A stretch of DNA of 20,640 bases from a bacterium. GTDB taxonomy: Bacteria > Patescibacteriota > CPR2 > UBA1875 > JAJYID01. A program made the translations under genes and the position numbers. Under the pieces are notes generated by a model, which was not told the DNA's origin, searched no databases, and saw nothing but the letters and a program-made list of their open reading frames with translations. Numbering within the stretch: position 1 is the stretch's first letter; every line of letters begins with the position of its first letter. The stretch lies in the NCBI GenBank assembly GCA_021823605.1, contig JAKANV010000003.1, positions 1 to 20,640 of the forward strand. Reading direction: 5' to 3'. This document shows, piece after piece, positions 20,586 through 20,640 of the stretch.

Positions 20586-20640
20586 CTACTCTTCGGGCAC
20601 ATCCATTGCATCATAGTCATCTTTAGAAACAAACCGCGTT
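20586..20640 (-). CDS. C-terminal fragment of an unidentified protein
   Basis: A reverse-strand frame enters from the window edge and ends at a TAG (20586-20588). The visible end reads TRFVSKDDYDAMDVPEE. An acidic tail and the three-base spacing from the convergent surface-protein stop fit the compact pattern of the window, but nothing identifies the product. Confidence 0.45.
   Translation of the reverse strand, partial: TRFVSKDDYDAMDVPEE

Overview
This is about 20.6 kb of a compact, AT-rich bacterial chromosome that uses the standard code: comM ends in TGA, and no gene needs a recoded stop. The layout suggests a small-genome Patescibacteria/CPR-type bacterium with a Gram-positive-like wall, perhaps Saccharibacteria, but I cannot fix the lineage without a search. 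Supporting signs are the MurT/GatD peptidoglycan amidation pair, ComM, bactofilin, very short spacers, convergent overlaps and many genes that look leaderless. I see no insertion sequence, prophage or CRISPR array.

Region 1 (1-3826) is central metabolism: the tail of an unidentified gene, a ROK-family sugar kinase, a reverse-strand glutamate dehydrogenase, a divergent malic enzyme and a small coiled-coil protein coupled to the latter. Region 2 (3878-7135) holds tRNA position-37 modification: miaB and miaA, which act in sequence, separated by two reverse-strand unknown proteins. Region 3 (7140-10622) is cell-wall amidation: murT and gatD, which together make lipid II isoglutaminyl synthase, with a membrane histidine-kinase-like gene between them whose ATP-lid motif is degenerate.

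Region 4 (10623-14993) has a tandem zinc-ribbon mini-protein, comM (natural transformation), a MacB/LolD-type ABC exporter pair and a small basic membrane protein. Region 5 (15050-16990) is a probable envelope/cytoskeleton operon: DUF4446 protein, bactofilin, and a DAGK-like lipid kinase with altered signature motifs. Region 6 (17012-18358) is the infC-rpmI-rplT translation operon. It has a near-consensus promoter, infC starts with ATT, and an unlisted 58-residue zinc-ribbon gene precedes a clear terminator.

Region 7 (18409-19145) holds RNase P RNA on the reverse strand, with an unusually long P19-like arm bounded by a perfect 20-bp inverted repeat, and a divergent tRNA-Glu(UUC). Region 8 (19275-20640) has a monocistronic Cys/Trp-rich unknown gene with strong promoter and terminator, a signal-anchored surface protein, and the tail of a convergent gene.

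The observations most worth following are the histidine-kinase-like gene inside murT/gatD, the RNase P RNA arm, the ATT start of infC, the repeated -10 box placed 6-8 bases before start codons, and several small Cys-rich proteins.
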